Source of the DNA: Alloactinosynnema sp. L-07
Lineage (GTDB): Bacteria; Actinomycetota; Actinomycetes; Mycobacteriales; Pseudonocardiaceae
Direction: 5' to 3'
Assembly: GCF_900070365.1 (NCBI RefSeq)
Contig: NZ_LN850107.1
Location: forward strand, 5,332,001 to 5,396,000
Length of the DNA stretch: 64,000 bases
This document shows positions 43,101-52,497 of the stretch, in pieces. Under the pieces are notes generated by a model. That model saw only the letters and a program-made list of their open reading frames with translations, did not search any database and had not been told where the DNA came from. Position 1 is the first letter of the stretch; the number at the start of each line of letters is the position of its first letter. The translations under genes were made by a program, and so were the position numbers.

Positions 43101-44335
43101 ATGGTGGACAGCGGAGCAGGGCCGAGAGGCCCGTACGGTCGGCGCGAGCACAGCGCTCGGGCCGGTCGCTCGCGTCCTGACCTGCCCGGCTTCACCGAGG
43201 ACGACCAGGCAGTCGTGGAGCTGTTGGCGGGACTGGCCCCGCTGACCGCGCCGTCCGGCGACACCCGCGACCGGATGCGGGCCCGCATCCTGGCCGGGAT
43301 CACCGAGCCCCCGACCGAGGCCCCCGCGCGCCGCGCCCGCCCCGCGCCGGTCGCGCGCCGCGCGGTCGACGCTCGGAGTCCGCCCCACAAGCCCGCCCCG
43401 AACCCGCGAGATCAGGCTCCGGGGCGCGTGGCCGGTTCGCCATCGCGGCCGTGGCCGTGCTGGCCCTGGTGTTCTCACTGGCGGGCATGAGCCTGCTGCT
43501 CTCCCGCGACGCGCTGCCCGGCGACGCCCTCTACGCGATCAAGCGCACCGGCGAGGCCGCCTCCCTCGGCTTGACCTTCGGCGACGAGGGCAAGGCGTAC
43601 AAGCACCTCGAGTTCGCCACCGCGCGCATCACCGAGATCGAGACGCTGACCCAGCGCTACCCGAACACCAAGGACGCCCCGGTCGGCGGCTACCTGTCGG
43701 CGCTGAGCGACTTCGACGGCGACGCCGCGGCGGGCGCCCGCCAGCTGATCGCCCTGGCCACCGCGGGCGACGGCGGCCAACTCGAAGGCCTGCGGCTGTG
43801 GGCCGACCACCAGGGCGCGCGACTGGCCGCCCTCGGGCCCAAGCTGCCCGGCCAGGCAGGCACCCACCAGCTCGCCTCGGTCGCCCTGCTCAGCAAGATC
43901 GAGGACCGCGCGACCGCGCTCGCGGGCCGACTCGGCTGCTTCGACATCACCTCGGGCTCGATCGACGAGATCGGCGCCCTGCCCGCCACCGGGACATGCG
44001 AACCGCGCCCCGGCGCGACGCGGACCGCCCCGAACAGCCAACTGGGCGTCACGCCGTCCGGCGTGCCCACCGTGACCACCGCCGTGCCGCCGACCCAGCC
44101 GGGTCAATCCGAGCAACCGGGACAACCGGGGCAACCGGACCCGGGGCTGTCGGTGCTCACGACGACACCGCCGCTCATCAGCGTGCCGCCCATCGTGGGC
44201 GGACCAAGCACGTCGTCGCCGCCGTCGGGAAGCAGCTCCCCGACGGCTCCGACCGTCACGGTGCCACTGCACGTGCTGCCCACGATCGCCGTTCCGCCCC
44301 TGCTCCCGGGCTTGCCCGGGATCGTGATCGGGTAA
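43101..44335 (+). pseudogene. RsbN-like/DUF5667 anti-sigma factor gene split by a frameshift
   Basis: The 5' frame (43101 to about 43430) encodes a cytoplasmic segment (LPGFTEDDQAVVELLAGLAP, RDRMRARILAGI) typical of the N-terminus of this family. The 3' frame (in phase with 43451) encodes RGRFAIAAVAVLALVFSLAG, the membrane helix and the DUF5667 domain (RTGEAASLGLTFGDEGKAYK), then a Pro/Thr-rich tail. A net -1 shift between about 43320 and 43430 would join them; a C5 run at 43321-43325 is a candidate site. RsbN holds BldN at the membrane. The break could be real inactivation, programmed frameshifting or a sequencing error. Confidence 0.7.
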
Positions 44336-44408
44336 GGCTCCAGCAAAAGTCGGGCGAGCATCGCTACGCTGAGAGCCACGGTTCTGCGAACCATTCGGGA
44401 GGCAAGCG

Positions 44409-45305
44409 GTGTCAGCACGGCGTGGGGCTGCCAAGGGCCCTGAACTCGAACGCCTGGCCGAGCTCGCCGGAGAGGCCAGCGCCGAGGCCGCCCTGGCGAT
44501 GGAGCAGGAAGACCCGCATCCGGCCGTCCCGGCCGACCTGACCGCCGCCGCGTTCTTCGACGTCGACAACACGATCATGATGGGCGCGTCGATCTTCCAC
44601 TTCGCCCGCGGTCTGGCCGCGCGCAAGTTCTTCAGCAACTCCGACCTGGTCAAGTTCGCCCTGCAGCAGGTGATGTTCCGCGTCGGCGGCAAGGAGTCGG
44701 CCGACGGCATCCGCAGCAGCCGAGAACAGGCACTGTCCTTTGTGGCCGGTCACACCGTCGCCGAGCTGACCCGCCTCGGCGAGGAGATCTACGACGAGCT
44801 GATGGCCGACAAGATCTGGCCGGGCACCAGGGCGCTGGCCCAGATGCATCTGGACGCGGGCCAGCGAGTGTGGCTGGTCACTGCTACCCCGGTCGAACTG
44901 GCCGCGATCATCGCCCGCAGGCTCGGACTGACCGGCGCGCTGGGCACGGTCGCGGAGAGCCACGACGGGGTGTTCACCGGCAAGCTGGTCGGCGAGATGC
45001 TGCACGGTCCCGCCAAAGCGCACGCGGTGCGGTCGCTGGCCGCCCGCGAGGGCCTGGACCTGCGGCGATGCACGGCATACTCGGACTCGTCCAACGACGT
45101 GCCGATGCTGTCGGTGGTGGGCACGGCGATCGCGGTCAACCCGGACAGCGGGCTTCGTGAGGTCGCCCGCAAGCGCGGCTGGGAGATCCGCGACTTCCGC
45201 ACCGGGCGCAAGGCCGCCAAGATCGGTGTCCCCTCGGTGCTCGGCGCGGGCGCCGTCGCGGGCGCGGTGGCCGCGGGCCTGGCTTACCGGAAACGCTCCG
45301 CTTAG
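44409..45305 (+). CDS. HAD-superfamily phosphatase (HAD-IB, SerB-like)
   Basis: This 298-residue protein starts at GTG 44409 behind GGAGG with a 7-nt gap. HAD motif I is FFDVDNT (Asp near 52 and 54), motif [11 protein letters not shown], motif III with the Lys near KAHAVRSLA, and motif [14 protein letters not shown] hydrophobic C-terminal helix ([17 protein letters not shown]) could anchor it to the membrane. It corresponds to the SerB-annotated gene in mycobacteria (rv0505c). A phosphoserine or lipid-phosphate substrate is possible. Confidence 0.9.
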   Translation: MSARRGAAKGPELERLAELAGEASAEAALAMEQEDPHPAVPADLTAAAFFDVDNTIMMGASIFHFARGLAARKFFSNSDLVKFALQQVMFRVGGKESADGIRSSREQALSFVAGHTVAELTRLGEEIYDELMADKIWPGTRALAQMHLDAGQRVWLVTATPVELAAIIARRLGLTGALGTVAESHDGVFTGKLVGEMLHGPAKAHAVRSLAAREGLDLRRCTAYSDSSNDVPMLSVVGTAIAVNPDSGLREVARKRGWEIRDFRTGRKAAKIGVPSVLGAGAVAGAVAAGLAYRKRSA

Positions 45306-45329
45306 TCCGGTTTTGCGTAGTTTGGAGTC

Positions 45330-46589
45330 ATGAAGATCGCTGAGGCCAGGGTCGGAACCCGGCTGACGGTGCAGCGCGCGGTGGTCTGGGCGGTGGCGGC
45401 CAGCGGTGACCAGTTGGCCCGACTCGCGGCGGCACCGTGGCGCGACGATCCCTACTCGATCTATGAGCGGCTGCGGTCCGGGCCGCCGATCACCCGCAGC
45501 CGCTTCGGCTGGTACGCCGTCACCGGCCACGACCTGTGCTCCCGGATCCTGCGCGACCGCCGCTTCCACGTGCGCTCGGTCGACGGCGTGGAGCCGCAGG
45601 TCCTCACCGAGCCGCTGATCCCCGCCGACTACGCGGTCACCCCGACCTTCCTCGAACTCGACGCGCCCGACCACACCCGACTGCGCGCACTGGCCCGGCC
45701 CGCGTTCAGTCCCAGCAAGATCGAGGGCTACCGCGCGACGGTCACCAAGACCACCAACGAACTGCTCGACCGCGCGCTCGCCAAGCCCGAGTTCGACCTG
45801 ATGACCGACTTCGCCGCGCCGCTGCCGATCGCGGTGATCAGCGAGCTGCTGGGAATCCCGGAGGTCGATGCCGACCGGTTCGCGGAATACGGTCGGGCGT
45901 TGGGTGCCGCTCTGGACGGGGTGACGTCGCTGCGGCAGGCCCGCGCTCTGCGGGCGGCGACCATGGAGTTGCGGGCGCTGTTCGGCGACCTGATCCAGGA
46001 ACGGTCGCGTGAGCCGGGACCAGACGTGATCAGCGCGCTGGTCTCGGCGATGGGCACGGGCAAGCTCACCGAGCTGGAGCTGCTCACGACCTGCGAGTTG
46101 CTGCTCATCGCGGGCTTCGAGACCACGGCGAACCTGATCGGCAACGGCATGTGGGCCTTCGCCCGGCACCCGGACCAGTGGGAGCGGCTGCGGGCGGATC
46201 CGGAGCTGGCGCCGGGCGCGGTCGAGGAGATCCTGCGGTTCGAGTCGCCGGTCCAGATGACCCAGCGGATGCCGCACGAGGAGGTGGAGATCGAAGGCGT
46301 TCACCTGCCAACGGACAGCATTGTGGTGCTGCTACTCGGGGCGGCCGGGCGGGATCCGGCGGTCTTCAGCGACCCCGACCGGTTCGACATCGGCCGCCCC
46401 GACACCGACCACCTGGCGTTCTCCAGCGGCGTCCACTACTGCCTCGGCGCCCCGCTGGCCCGACTGGAGGCCGACATCGCCCTGCGCGCGCTGGCCGACC
46501 GGCTGCCGACTGTCCGTCCACTCGCGACACCCGAGTGGCGGGGCACGACGGTCATCCGCGGCCTAAAGTCGCTGCGTCTGCGTCCCTGA
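45330..46589 (+). CDS. Cytochrome P450
   Basis: This is a 419-residue soluble bacterial P450. The I-helix motif is AGFETTANLIG, the K-helix is EEILRFESPVQ (ExxR), and the heme-binding loop is FSSGVHYCLGAPLAR with Cys near residue 371. No ferredoxin gene is adjacent. The gene lies only 24 bp after the HAD gene. Substrate unknown. Confidence 0.95.
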   Translation: MKIAEARVGTRLTVQRAVVWAVAASGDQLARLAAAPWRDDPYSIYERLRSGPPITRSRFGWYAVTGHDLCSRILRDRRFHVRSVDGVEPQVLTEPLIPADYAVTPTFLELDAPDHTRLRALARPAFSPSKIEGYRATVTKTTNELLDRALAKPEFDLMTDFAAPLPIAVISELLGIPEVDADRFAEYGRALGAALDGVTSLRQARALRAATMELRALFGDLIQERSREPGPDVISALVSAMGTGKLTELELLTTCELLLIAGFETTANLIGNGMWAFARHPDQWERLRADPELAPGAVEEILRFESPVQMTQRMPHEEVEIEGVHLPTDSIVVLLLGAAGRDPAVFSDPDRFDIGRPDTDHLAFSSGVHYCLGAPLARLEADIALRALADRLPTVRPLATPEWRGTTVIRGLKSLRLRP

Positions 46590-46590
46590 G

Positions 46591-46935
46591 TTACGCGTGG
46601 AGGTCCTTGCGCAGGTCGTCGAGTAGCGCCTGTTCGAGGCTGTGTCGGACGGCGGGATGCCAGATCTGGTCGGCCGACATCGCGGACAGGAAATCGGTGA
46701 GCCTGCGCGCGGTGATCGCGCGCAGTTCGCGCCGCCGGGGCACGCCGGGCAGACCCACCTCGACCTCGATCGCCGTGCCGGTCGCGGTGACGGTGACCGC
46801 GTGGATCTCGTCGTGCGCCGCGGCGTCGATGATGAGGCCCGCGAGGTGGTCCACGCCGAGCGCCGCGAGTTCGCCGGTGTCGTCGCGCAGCGTGAACGGG
46901 ATGGTCTGGTCTGCACGCTCCACCGAGAACTCCAT
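46591..46935 (-). CDS. Conserved hypothetical protein, alpha/beta, 114 residues
   Basis: ATG 46935 begins MEFSVERADQTIPFTLRDD. Beta strands dominate the first 70 residues, then a helix (ARRLTDFLSAMSADQIWH). No signal or membrane segment. It is convergent with the P450 gene, one base apart. Family not recognised. Confidence 0.7.
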   Translation of the reverse strand: MEFSVERADQTIPFTLRDDTGELAALGVDHLAGLIIDAAAHDEIHAVTVTATGTAIEVEVGLPGVPRRRELRAITARRLTDFLSAMSADQIWHPAVRHSLEQALLDDLRKDLHA

Positions 46936-47006
46936 GCGGGCGATCCCTCCGGGGTGTCCCTGGAGTGATCGGTCGGTGACGCGGTGCTGTTACGGGTCGC
47001 TGAATC

Positions 47007-47972
47007 TCAGCCCAGGAACGGATTCCCGCGCTGGCTGAGCATCCGGTACAGGGTCTGCTGGATCGTCTCCCGCACCTGGTCGGTCATGTTGAACACCAGC
47101 ATCGGGTCGTCGTCGGCACCCGCCTCGAAGGTGTCCGTGGCGATGGGTTCGCCGAAGCGGATGTGCCATTTGGACGGCAGCGGGATCGCGCCGAGCGGGC
47201 CGAGCAGCGGGAACAGCGGCGTGATCGGGAAGTACGGCAGGCCGAGCAGCCGGGCCAGCGCCTTCAGGTCACCGATCTTCGGATAGATCTCCTCCGCGCC
47301 GACGATCGAGCACGGGATGATCGGGGCACCGGTCCGCAGGGCGGCCGAGACGAAGCCGCCGCGGCCGAAGCGCTGGAGCTTGTAGCGGTCGGCGAACGGC
47401 TTGCCGATGCCCTTGAAGCCCTCGGGCCACACGCCGACCAGCTCACCGGAGCGCAGCAGTTGTTCGGCGTCGGGGTTGCAGGCCAGGGTTTGGCCGGATT
47501 TGCGGGCCAGGGCGCCCAGCAGCGGCACCTGGAAGACCAGGTCCGCGCCAAGCATGCGCAGGTAGCGCTGACGGGGGTGGTTGTCGTGCACGGCCACCGC
47601 GGTCATCAGCGCGTCCAGCGGCAACGTGCCGGAGTGGTTGCACACCACCAGCGCGCCGCCGTCGACCGGCAGGTTCTCCACGCCGCTGACCTCGACCCGG
47701 AACCAGTTGCGGTAGAGCAGCCGCAGCGGCGGGAGCAGCATGCGCTCGGTGAGGTCGGGGTCGAAGCCGAACTCGTCGACCGGGTAGTCGCCGGTCAGCC
47801 TGCGCACCGCGAAACCGAGCGCGTCGCCGATGCCGCGGCGGACGCCGGAGATCGGCGGGTGCTGCCGGGCGGGGTGCAGTGGGGTCGGTTCGACGATCTG
47901 GCCGTCGGGACGGGGCGGAACACGATGGGTTCGGTCGGCTCTCTGGAGCGGGATCACGCGGGCTTCCTGCAT
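47007..47972 (-). CDS. 1-acyl-glycerol-3-phosphate acyltransferase-like protein (PlsC family)
   Basis: This is a 321-residue acyltransferase. ATG 47972 is preferred to TTG 47990. The HX4D motif reads NHSGTLPLD near residue 110, and the substrate loop is VWPEGFKGIGKP near 180. An N-terminal 50-residue extension precedes the domain. It follows the epimerase gene as in mycobacteria (rv0501-rv0502). It probably acylates a lyso-lipid at the membrane. Confidence 0.88.
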   Translation of the reverse strand: MQEARVIPLQRADRTHRVPPRPDGQIVEPTPLHPARQHPPISGVRRGIGDALGFAVRRLTGDYPVDEFGFDPDLTERMLLPPLRLLYRNWFRVEVSGVENLPVDGGALVVCNHSGTLPLDALMTAVAVHDNHPRQRYLRMLGADLVFQVPLLGALARKSGQTLACNPDAEQLLRSGELVGVWPEGFKGIGKPFADRYKLQRFGRGGFVSAALRTGAPIIPCSIVGAEEIYPKIGDLKALARLLGLPYFPITPLFPLLGPLGAIPLPSKWHIRFGEPIATDTFEAGADDDPMLVFNMTDQVRETIQQTLYRMLSQRGNPFLG

Positions 47973-47999
47973 GCCAAGTGCACCTTCCAACTGCGTATG

Positions 48000-49031
48000 T
48001 CAGGAACGGGTGCCCTGCAACACCCGTCTGCGGGCGGCGGCGAGCAGCGCCGGGGTGAAGACCGGGCGCAGCTTGCTGCCGGAGACGTAGTCGTCGAACG
48101 CCTGCCGAGTGGTCCACCGCGGGGTGAAACCGAACTCGGCCTTGAGCCGGGTGGTGTCGAGCACCCGGCCGTAGTTGAGATAGCGGACGTGGTCGGCGGA
48201 GAAGTCGACCACCCTGGCCCCCCGCAGCACCCGGCCCACGCTGGGCAGTGCCTGGCGCAGCACCGGCAGCGGCAGCCGACCGGCCCGGCGGATCGCCTGC
48301 GACAGCATCAGCACACCGTCGCCCGCCACGTTGAACACACCGGTGACGTCGAGCATCGCGGCCTGTTCCAGCACCGCCAGCGCGTCCTCGGAGTGCAGCA
48401 GCTGCATGCGGGCGTCGAACCCGAGCACCGTGGGCACCACCGGCAGCGCGAAGTACCTGGTGAGCACCGTGTCGACATTGGGTCCGATGAGGTTGGCCAG
48501 CCGCAGCGTGACCACCGAGACCTCCGGCCTGCGCCGGGCGAACCCGCGCACATAGCCCTCGACCTCGACGGCGTCCTTGGCGTAGCCGGACGAGCCGATG
48601 TCCTTGGGGGTGTCGTCCTCGGTGAACACCGCGGGCGAGCGCGCGCTCGCCCCGTACACCGCGGCCGTCGACTTCACCACGAGCCTGCGCAGCGACGGTG
48701 CCCGCTGGCAGGCGGCCAGCAGCTGCATGGTGCCGATGACGTTGAGTTCCTTGAGCACGGTCCGCCGCGCGGGGCCCGCCGGGTTGGCCGTGGTGGACGC
48801 ATGGATGACCGTGTCCACATTGGCCGAGGTGATGACCTTGGCGATGAGCGGGTTGCGGATGTCGGCCCGGACGAACTCGGCCCGGCCCATGGTGCGCACG
48901 ACGTCCTTGGGCGGCGGAACGGTGTCCACACCGAGCACGCGCTCGATGTCGGGATCCGCCGCCAGCCGGGCGGCGAGGTTGCCGCCGAGATAGCCGCCGA
49001 CACCGGTGACCAGGACGACCTTTGGCGTCAT
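48000..49031 (-). CDS. NAD-dependent epimerase/dehydratase (extended SDR)
   Basis: This 343-residue SDR starts at ATG 49031. The cofactor motif is GVGGYLGGNLAAR at 9-21, and the catalytic Tyr/Lys pair is in GYAKDAVEVE near 149-153 with Ser/Thr in VKSTAAVYG. It corresponds to the GalE2-annotated protein of mycobacteria, but a sugar substrate is not proven. The gene is paired with the PlsC-like gene. Confidence 0.9.
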   Translation of the reverse strand: MTPKVVLVTGVGGYLGGNLAARLAADPDIERVLGVDTVPPPKDVVRTMGRAEFVRADIRNPLIAKVITSANVDTVIHASTTANPAGPARRTVLKELNVIGTMQLLAACQRAPSLRRLVVKSTAAVYGASARSPAVFTEDDTPKDIGSSGYAKDAVEVEGYVRGFARRRPEVSVVTLRLANLIGPNVDTVLTRYFALPVVPTVLGFDARMQLLHSEDALAVLEQAAMLDVTGVFNVAGDGVLMLSQAIRRAGRLPLPVLRQALPSVGRVLRGARVVDFSADHVRYLNYGRVLDTTRLKAEFGFTPRWTTRQAFDDYVSGSKLRPVFTPALLAAARRRVLQGTRS

Positions 49032-49251
49032 GGGATGTTTCCCTGGGGATCGGGGCTCGGAATGGCCGACTCTACTCCCGCCCGGAGATCGACTTCGACC
49101 AGGCAACAAGCTCTTAACGCAGGGCTCATCCGCCACCCCGGAATTTTATGTCCGTTGCGTTGACCAGCAACGTTGCGTTCAGCCGGTCACCGTGGAGACT
49201 GCCGTCACCCTCCTGTTGGCCTGCGGTTACGCCTCTCATCGAACAGGAACG

Positions 49252-49293
49252 CGACAGCGCCCGCCCTCGGCGAGCCGGGGGCGGGCGCTGTCG
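49252..49293 (-). terminator. Perfect 15-bp hairpin downstream of the bTHX gene
   Basis: CGACAGCGCCCGCCC (49252-49266) pairs perfectly with 49279-49293 around a 12-nt loop, starting 10 nt after the bTHX stop. The remaining stretch 49032-49251 holds no gene. It has a 9-bp direct repeat CGTTGCGTT (49153, 49171) and a palindrome GCAACGTTGC (49167-49176). Confidence 0.8.
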
Positions 49294-49302
49294 TCAATAG
49301 AA

Positions 49303-49404
49303 CTACTTCTTCAGTTTGCGACGCTGCACGCGGGTCTTGCGAAGCAGTTTGCGGTGCTTCTTCTTCGACATGCGCTTGCGGCGCTTCTTGATGACAGAGC
49401 CCAT
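49303..49404 (-). CDS. Small ribosomal protein bTHX-like (AURKAIKRE family), 33 residues
   Basis: ATG 49404 encodes 33 residues: [20 protein letters not shown], then [13 protein letters not shown]. It is almost entirely basic and identical in length to the mycobacterial protein between proC and the epimerase (rv0500B). Related proteins bind the 30S subunit. It follows the HTH gene by 142 bp. Confidence 0.93.
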   Translation of the reverse strand: MGSVIKKRRKRMSKKKHRKLLRKTRVQRRKLKK

Positions 49405-49546
49405 GTGGGTCCTCAGCTCTCTTGGGGTCGTTCCAGGTGTTCCGGCGCTCCGGTGTGGCGACGTCACGGAACGCACGCCAAAACACCAGGCACAACGAGC
49501 ATCCAGACTACCCGTCGGCCCAGAGCCGCCAACTGACGGGTGGGGC

Positions 49547-49765
49547 TCAGCCCGCGTCGAAGTAGGCGTTCTGCAGGTAGTCGTGCACCGCCTTCTCCGG
49601 CACCCGGAACGACTTGCCCACCCGCACCGCGGGGAGGTCGCCGTTGTGCACCAGCCGGTACACCGTCATCTTGGACACTCTCATCAGGGTCGCCACCTCG
49701 GCCACCGTCAGGAACTGCACCTGCGGTAGTCCGGGCGCGCCCGGGTCACGCTTGTTCACCGGCAT
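49547..49765 (-). CDS. Helix-turn-helix protein of the excisionase/MerR-like family
   Basis: This is a 72-residue DNA-binding protein ([40 protein letters not shown]). ATG 49765 is used; GTG 49771 is two codons upstream with AAGGA closer to it. It matches rv0500A by sequence and position. Its targets are not known. It is not linked to any integrase here, so it is a chromosomal regulator, not a phage gene. Confidence 0.9.
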   Translation of the reverse strand: MPVNKRDPGAPGLPQVQFLTVAEVATLMRVSKMTVYRLVHNGDLPAVRVGKSFRVPEKAVHDYLQNAYFDAG

Positions 49766-49909
49766 GATCACCGCGTCCTTCTACACGCGTCGCGCCGCCG
49801 GCTTCCCCACCGACGGATTCGACACGCACGTGCTTCAGTCGAGAGTAGCGGGACTCCTGTGACTAATGCGACGCCACGTTTGGCGCAAATCTGCAAGATG
49901 CAGAGTCGA

Positions 49910-50740
49910 TCACCGCTCTTCGTGTTCGCGCCCTAGCTCTCGGGAGCGGTCGCGGGCCGCCTCGATGGCCGCCAGCAGGGCCGCGCGGACCCCGTGTTTC
50001 TCCAGCTCGCGGATGGCCATGATGGTCGTCCCGGCGGGCGAGGTGACCGCCTCGCGCAGGGTCACCGGGTGCTCACCGGTCTCGGCCAGCATCGCCGCGG
50101 CACCCACCGCGGACTGGATGATGAGCTTCTCGGCAACCGCGCGCGGCAGGCCGAGCAGGATCCCCGCGTCGATCATGGCCTCGACCAGGAAGAAGAAGTA
50201 GGCCGGACCGGAGCCCGACAGCGCGGTCACCGCGTCCTGCTGCGACTCGGGCACCCGCACGACCTTGCCAACGGCGCTGAGCAGCTCCTCCACGGTGGCC
50301 AAGTGCTCGGGCCGCGCATGCTTGCCGGGAGAGATCGCGCTCATCGCCTCGCCGACCAGCATCGGCGTGTTCGGCATGGCCCGAACGACCGGCACACCTG
50401 TGGACAGCCTGCGCTCGAACAGCGCGGTCGGCAGACCCGCGCACAGCGAGACGACCAGGGTGTCGGAGCCGACAACCGGGGCCAGCTCGTCGAGCAGCGG
50501 CTCGATGTCCTGCGGCTTGACCGCCACCACCAGCACGTCGGCATCCTTGGCCGCGGTCGGCACGTCGGTGCACCGGATGCCGTAGGTGTTGGTCAGCTCG
50601 GCCGAGCGCTCCGGATGGCGCTCGGTGAACATCAGCTCGTCGGCACTGCGGCCCCCGTGCAGCAGCCCGGAAAGCAGTGCCTCACCGATCTTGCCCGCGC
50701 CCAGGACCGCGATGGTCGGCCGCGCGTTCGCAGTGGTCAT
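49910..50740 (-). CDS. proC: Pyrroline-5-carboxylate reductase
   Basis: ProC makes proline from pyrroline-5-carboxylate with NAD(P)H. The 276-residue protein has the cofactor loop VLGAGKIGEALLSGLL, the conserved VVAVKPQDIEPLL, and the C-terminal signature SGSGPAYFFFLVEAMIDAG, GLPRAVAEKLIIQSAVGAA. Proline dehydrogenase, its catabolic opposite, lies 3 kb away in the same window. Confidence 0.97.
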   Translation of the reverse strand: MTTANARPTIAVLGAGKIGEALLSGLLHGGRSADELMFTERHPERSAELTNTYGIRCTDVPTAAKDADVLVVAVKPQDIEPLLDELAPVVGSDTLVVSLCAGLPTALFERRLSTGVPVVRAMPNTPMLVGEAMSAISPGKHARPEHLATVEELLSAVGKVVRVPESQQDAVTALSGSGPAYFFFLVEAMIDAGILLGLPRAVAEKLIIQSAVGAAAMLAETGEHPVTLREAVTSPAGTTIMAIRELEKHGVRAALLAAIEAARDRSRELGREHEER

Positions 50741-50763
50741 GTCGCAAGGCTAAAGGGACCGGT

Positions 50764-51420
50764 TCAACTCGGTGCGGTCCCCTCGCCGCCGAGCAGGCCG
50801 TGCAGTTCCACCTGGTAGACCATGGCGCCGTCGATGCCCATCATCGTGAACTGGCCGGAGACCTCCAGGCTGAGCACGCCGTGCAGCCGGGTCCAGCCGA
50901 TCAGCGCGCGGCGAAACGCTGCGGCGGGCACGTCGGCGCCGCTGGCCGCCAGCCAGGCCGCGACCTGCGTGTCCAACTCGACGGGGACCGCGGGGTCGGG
51001 CAGTTCGGCGAAGACCGCGGCGAAGGCCGCGAGCGCCCGCTCGGCCGCCTCGACGGTCTGCGGCGGTGCCGCGAAACCGGGCACCGGGGTACCGAACAAC
51101 AGCAGGTAGCGGTGCGGATCGGCGATCGCCCACGCGCGAAACGCCGCGGCCATGGCACGCAGCCGGGCCGCGGGCTCGGCCTCGACCTTGGCCGCCGCTT
51201 CGACCTTGTCGGCCAGGTCGGCGTACCCGTCGGCGATCAGCTCGCCGAGCAGTGCGTCGCGGGAGTCGAAGTACCGGTACAGCGCCGAACCGGTCATCCC
51301 CATGTGCTTGGCGATCGCGTTGACCGAGACCGAGGCCGCGCCCGCCGCCGCCACCTGGGCCATGGCCAGCTCCTTGGCCTCGGCCCTGGTGTCCTGGCGA
51401 TACCGCTCGCGCCTGCTCAT
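50764..51420 (-). CDS. TetR-family transcriptional regulator
   Basis: The 218-residue protein has an N-terminal TetR HTH (VSVNAIAKHMGMTGSALYRY, then FDSRDALLGELI) and a C-terminal WHG-type domain. It is divergent from the oxidoreductase gene with an operator-like sequence between, so it probably represses that gene and itself. Confidence 0.93.
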   Translation of the reverse strand: MSRRERYRQDTRAEAKELAMAQVAAAGAASVSVNAIAKHMGMTGSALYRYFDSRDALLGELIADGYADLADKVEAAAKVEAEPAARLRAMAAAFRAWAIADPHRYLLLFGTPVPGFAAPPQTVEAAERALAAFAAVFAELPDPAVPVELDTQVAAWLAASGADVPAAAFRRALIGWTRLHGVLSLEVSGQFTMMGIDGAMVYQVELHGLLGGEGTAPS

Positions 51421-51471
51421 TCCAACCCCTCTTGACGCCGACCGAGTAACAGGATAGTTCTTGAGTAATAA

Positions 51472-51490
51472 CCTATGACATAGCGATAGG
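51472..51490. promoter_or_regulatory. Operator-like inverted repeat between tetR and oxidoreductase
   Basis: CCTAT (51472-51476) and ATAGG (51486-51490) flank nine bases, and the inner CTATGACATAG is itself palindromic. A similar ATAGTT/AACCTAT pair lies just upstream (51454-51477). The cluster is 8 bp from the oxidoreductase ATG. Confidence 0.55.
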
Positions 51491-51497
51491 GTCTCAC

Positions 51498-52493
51498 ATG
51501 AAGGTACTGAGCGTCGTCACCACTCGGGCGGGCGGCCCGGAGGTCCTGGAACTCAAGACCGCCGAGGTGTCCAGGGACACGAATATGGCGCTCGTGCGGG
51601 TCGCGGCCGCGAGCGTGGGAAACGCCGAGATCGACATGATGCACGGCCGGTTCTACAAGCAGCCGCGGTTCCCGTTCGTCGGCGGATATGACCTGGTCGG
51701 CACGGTCGTCGACGGCCCAGCCGACCTCGTCGGCACGACCGTGGCCGCCATGCCCCGGCTCGGCGCCTGGGCCAGTCACGTACAACTCCCGGCCGCTGAC
51801 CTGGTGGCCGTGCCGGACGGGTTGAGCCCGGCCGCGGCCGTCGCGTTGGTGACCAACGGGGTGACGGCCTGGCAGATGGTCCATCGCGTGGCTCGGGTCC
51901 GTTCCGGCCAGACGGTGCTCGTGCAGGGCGCGGCCGGGGCCGTCGGCTCCCTGCTGTGCGTCTTCGCCGCGGCCGCGGGCGCCCGGATGATCGGCACCGC
52001 GTCCCCAGCCAGGCACGACGAGGTGCGTGCGCTGGGCGCGCACCCGATCGACTACCGCGACAACGTGGCGGCCGCGGTGCGCGCCATCGCCCCGGCTGGG
52101 GTGGACGCCGTGTTCGACCACCGCGCCGGAGCCGGGCTGGCCACGCTGTTCGGACTGCTCGGCAGGGATGGAACCCTGGTCGCCTACGGTGCCGACGCCG
52201 ATACCGGGTCAGGCCCTCCGCTGCGGCCCTACCTCCGGATGCTGGCCTGGTTCGGCCTCCACGACCTGCGCCGGGTCCTCGGGGTCGGCCGGGGCCGCCG
52301 CGGCAGGCTCTACAACGTCACGCCTGACCGCCGGTTTCGCGCCGACCTGGCCACCGTCCTCGCCCTGGCCGCGACGGGCGGCATCACCGTGCCGGTCTCG
52401 ACCTATCCGCTGGCCGACGCGGCGAGAGCGGTCCGCGATCGGCTCGACGGCACGAGCACGGGCAAGCAGGTGCTCCTGATGCCCGACGTGTAA
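51498..52493 (+). CDS. Zinc-type alcohol dehydrogenase-like quinone oxidoreductase (MDR)
   Basis: This is a 331-residue NADPH-dependent MDR protein. The nucleotide-binding motif is VQGAAGAVGSLL near residue 143. No catalytic zinc Cys pattern is present, which fits the quinone-reductase group. Regulated by the divergent TetR, it may detoxify an electrophile. Substrate unknown. Confidence 0.9.
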   Translation: MKVLSVVTTRAGGPEVLELKTAEVSRDTNMALVRVAAASVGNAEIDMMHGRFYKQPRFPFVGGYDLVGTVVDGPADLVGTTVAAMPRLGAWASHVQLPAADLVAVPDGLSPAAAVALVTNGVTAWQMVHRVARVRSGQTVLVQGAAGAVGSLLCVFAAAAGARMIGTASPARHDEVRALGAHPIDYRDNVAAAVRAIAPAGVDAVFDHRAGAGLATLFGLLGRDGTLVAYGADADTGSGPPLRPYLRMLAWFGLHDLRRVLGVGRGRRGRLYNVTPDRRFRADLATVLALAATGGITVPVSTYPLADAARAVRDRLDGTSTGKQVLLMPDV

Positions 52494-52497
52494 AGGG

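Noticed and set aside
49547..49765. Excisionase gene as sign of a prophage or integrative element
   Set aside because: The protein and its neighbours bTHX, epimerase and proC form a conserved chromosomal cluster; no integrase or attachment repeats are present.
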